Positions 63,741 to 64,000 of a stretch of DNA of 64,000 nt are shown piece after piece. The notes under the pieces were generated by a model. It ran no database searches. It saw only the letters and a list, made by a program, of their open reading frames with translations, and was not told the DNA's origin. This DNA is from Hyparrhenia diplandra (taxonomy: Eukaryota > Streptophyta > Magnoliopsida > Poales > Poaceae), in contig JADLZK010000264.1 in assembly GCA_015847255.1 (NCBI GenBank), positions 124,001-188,000 of the forward strand. Reading direction: 5' to 3'. The position numbers and the translations under genes are program-made. Position 1 is the stretch's first letter. Each line of letters opens with the position of its first letter.

Positions 63741-63889
63741 CTCCCTCCGTTCCAAATTGTAAAGTCGCTTTGACTTTTTGGTTCGATCCATTTTGCTATG
63801 TATCCGGGCATATTATTGTATTTAGATACATAGCTAAATGGATGTACCAAAAAGTCAAAGCGGCTTACAAACCTAAGCGGAGGAAGTAG
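63741..63889. mobile_element. Stowaway-like MITE, array copy 3
   Basis: Third copy, starting CTCCCTCCGTTCCAAATTGT and ending GCGGAGGAAG. All three sit between the same P and Q sequences, so they multiplied with the unit and not by transposition. Confidence 0.8.
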
Positions 63890-64000
63890 TTCAGGAATAG
63901 AAGAATATAAACAAATGTAATTTAGCAACAGTTCGTTTAGTAGGAAAATTTTTGTAAGACAAGATAGTAGTAGTACTCGACAGAGCAGTCAGTGTTCTTG

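Larger units (their letters stand above)
61340..64000. repeat. Tandem array of MITE-bearing units, two with LINE 3' ends
   Basis: A unit with the order P (CAATTCTGTAATAGG..GAGGACTACACAATCCA), Stowaway-like MITE, and Q (ATATAAACAAA..AGCAACAGTTCGTTTAGTAGG..GATAGTAGTAGTACT) begins near 62,080, 63,130 and 63,658, with a partial P at 61,350. The first two steps differ (about 1,050 and 530 bases) because a LINE 3' end lies between Q and the next P in one unit and before the first full P. The array runs off the window. Confidence 0.85.

Noticed and set aside
1..64000. CRISPR arrays or bacterial operons
   Set aside because: Repeat lengths, introns and transposon types are those of a plant nuclear genome; no short regularly spaced repeats with unique spacers were seen.

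Overview
This window is plant nuclear DNA, almost certainly from a grass and probably the rice tribe. The reasons are Stowaway-type MITEs with CTCCCTCC ends, GC-rich first exons followed by AT-rich introns, chromovirus, Tat-like, CACTA, LINE and Mutator-like transposons, and captured fragments of plant genes. I see no intact single-copy host gene. Nearly everything is transposon, transposon-carried gene fragment or tandem repeat, layered by nested insertion.

Layout. 1-899 is part of a minus-strand LTR. About 1.6-5.4 kb is a decayed CACTA-type element on the minus strand, with an 84-bp repeat array and a five-exon pseudogene carrying a Transposase_24-like region. 5.8-7.1 kb is the first of three arrays of a ~330-bp tandem repeat whose units can fold into hairpins. 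7.5-8.98 kb holds a coiled-coil gene fragment, a LINE fragment and a GC-rich exon. 8,988-25,511 is the most striking object: a ~16.5 kb Mutator-like element with 20-bp terminal inverted repeats (17/20 matching) and a perfect 9-bp target duplication. It carries fragments of adenine phosphoribosyltransferase, an F-box gene, a FAR1-family gene, a tail-anchor-like last exon and, on the opposite strand, the 3' exons of glucose-6-phosphate dehydrogenase. I see no transposase in it. A Stowaway MITE, a smaller element with ~290-bp inverted repeats and a minimal poly(A) insertion are nested inside.

25.5-32.4 kb is a tandem segmental duplication. Each copy has a minus-strand two-exon coiled-coil pseudogene with a ~330-bp repeat array just upstream, bounded by tRNA-like sequences. 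32,713-49,588 is a full-length Ty3/gypsy chromovirus (Tekay/Del-like, plus strand) with PBS, extra ORF0, gag, pol, chromodomain and PPT. It is broken by frameshifts and stops. Its 3' LTR is a rearranged mosaic about 1.1 kb longer than the 5' LTR. It seems to have landed in the first exon of a small coiled-coil gene whose last exon is at 51 kb.

53-57.4 kb carries a LINE-like duplication, then a complete minus-strand LTR (54,668-56,699) with its polypurine tract and an adjoining 3' region. 57,418 onward begins another CACTA-like element with an exceptionally CpG-rich ~1.07 kb end and a minus-strand Transposase_24-like pseudogene (about 58.6-61.2 kb). The window ends in a tandem array (61.3-64.0 kb) of units containing a Stowaway-like MITE, two of them also carrying a LINE 3' end.

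The genes do not form a pathway. What they share is transposition: capture, duplication and decay. All boundaries, splice sites and family names come from reading the sequence by eye, without database searches.
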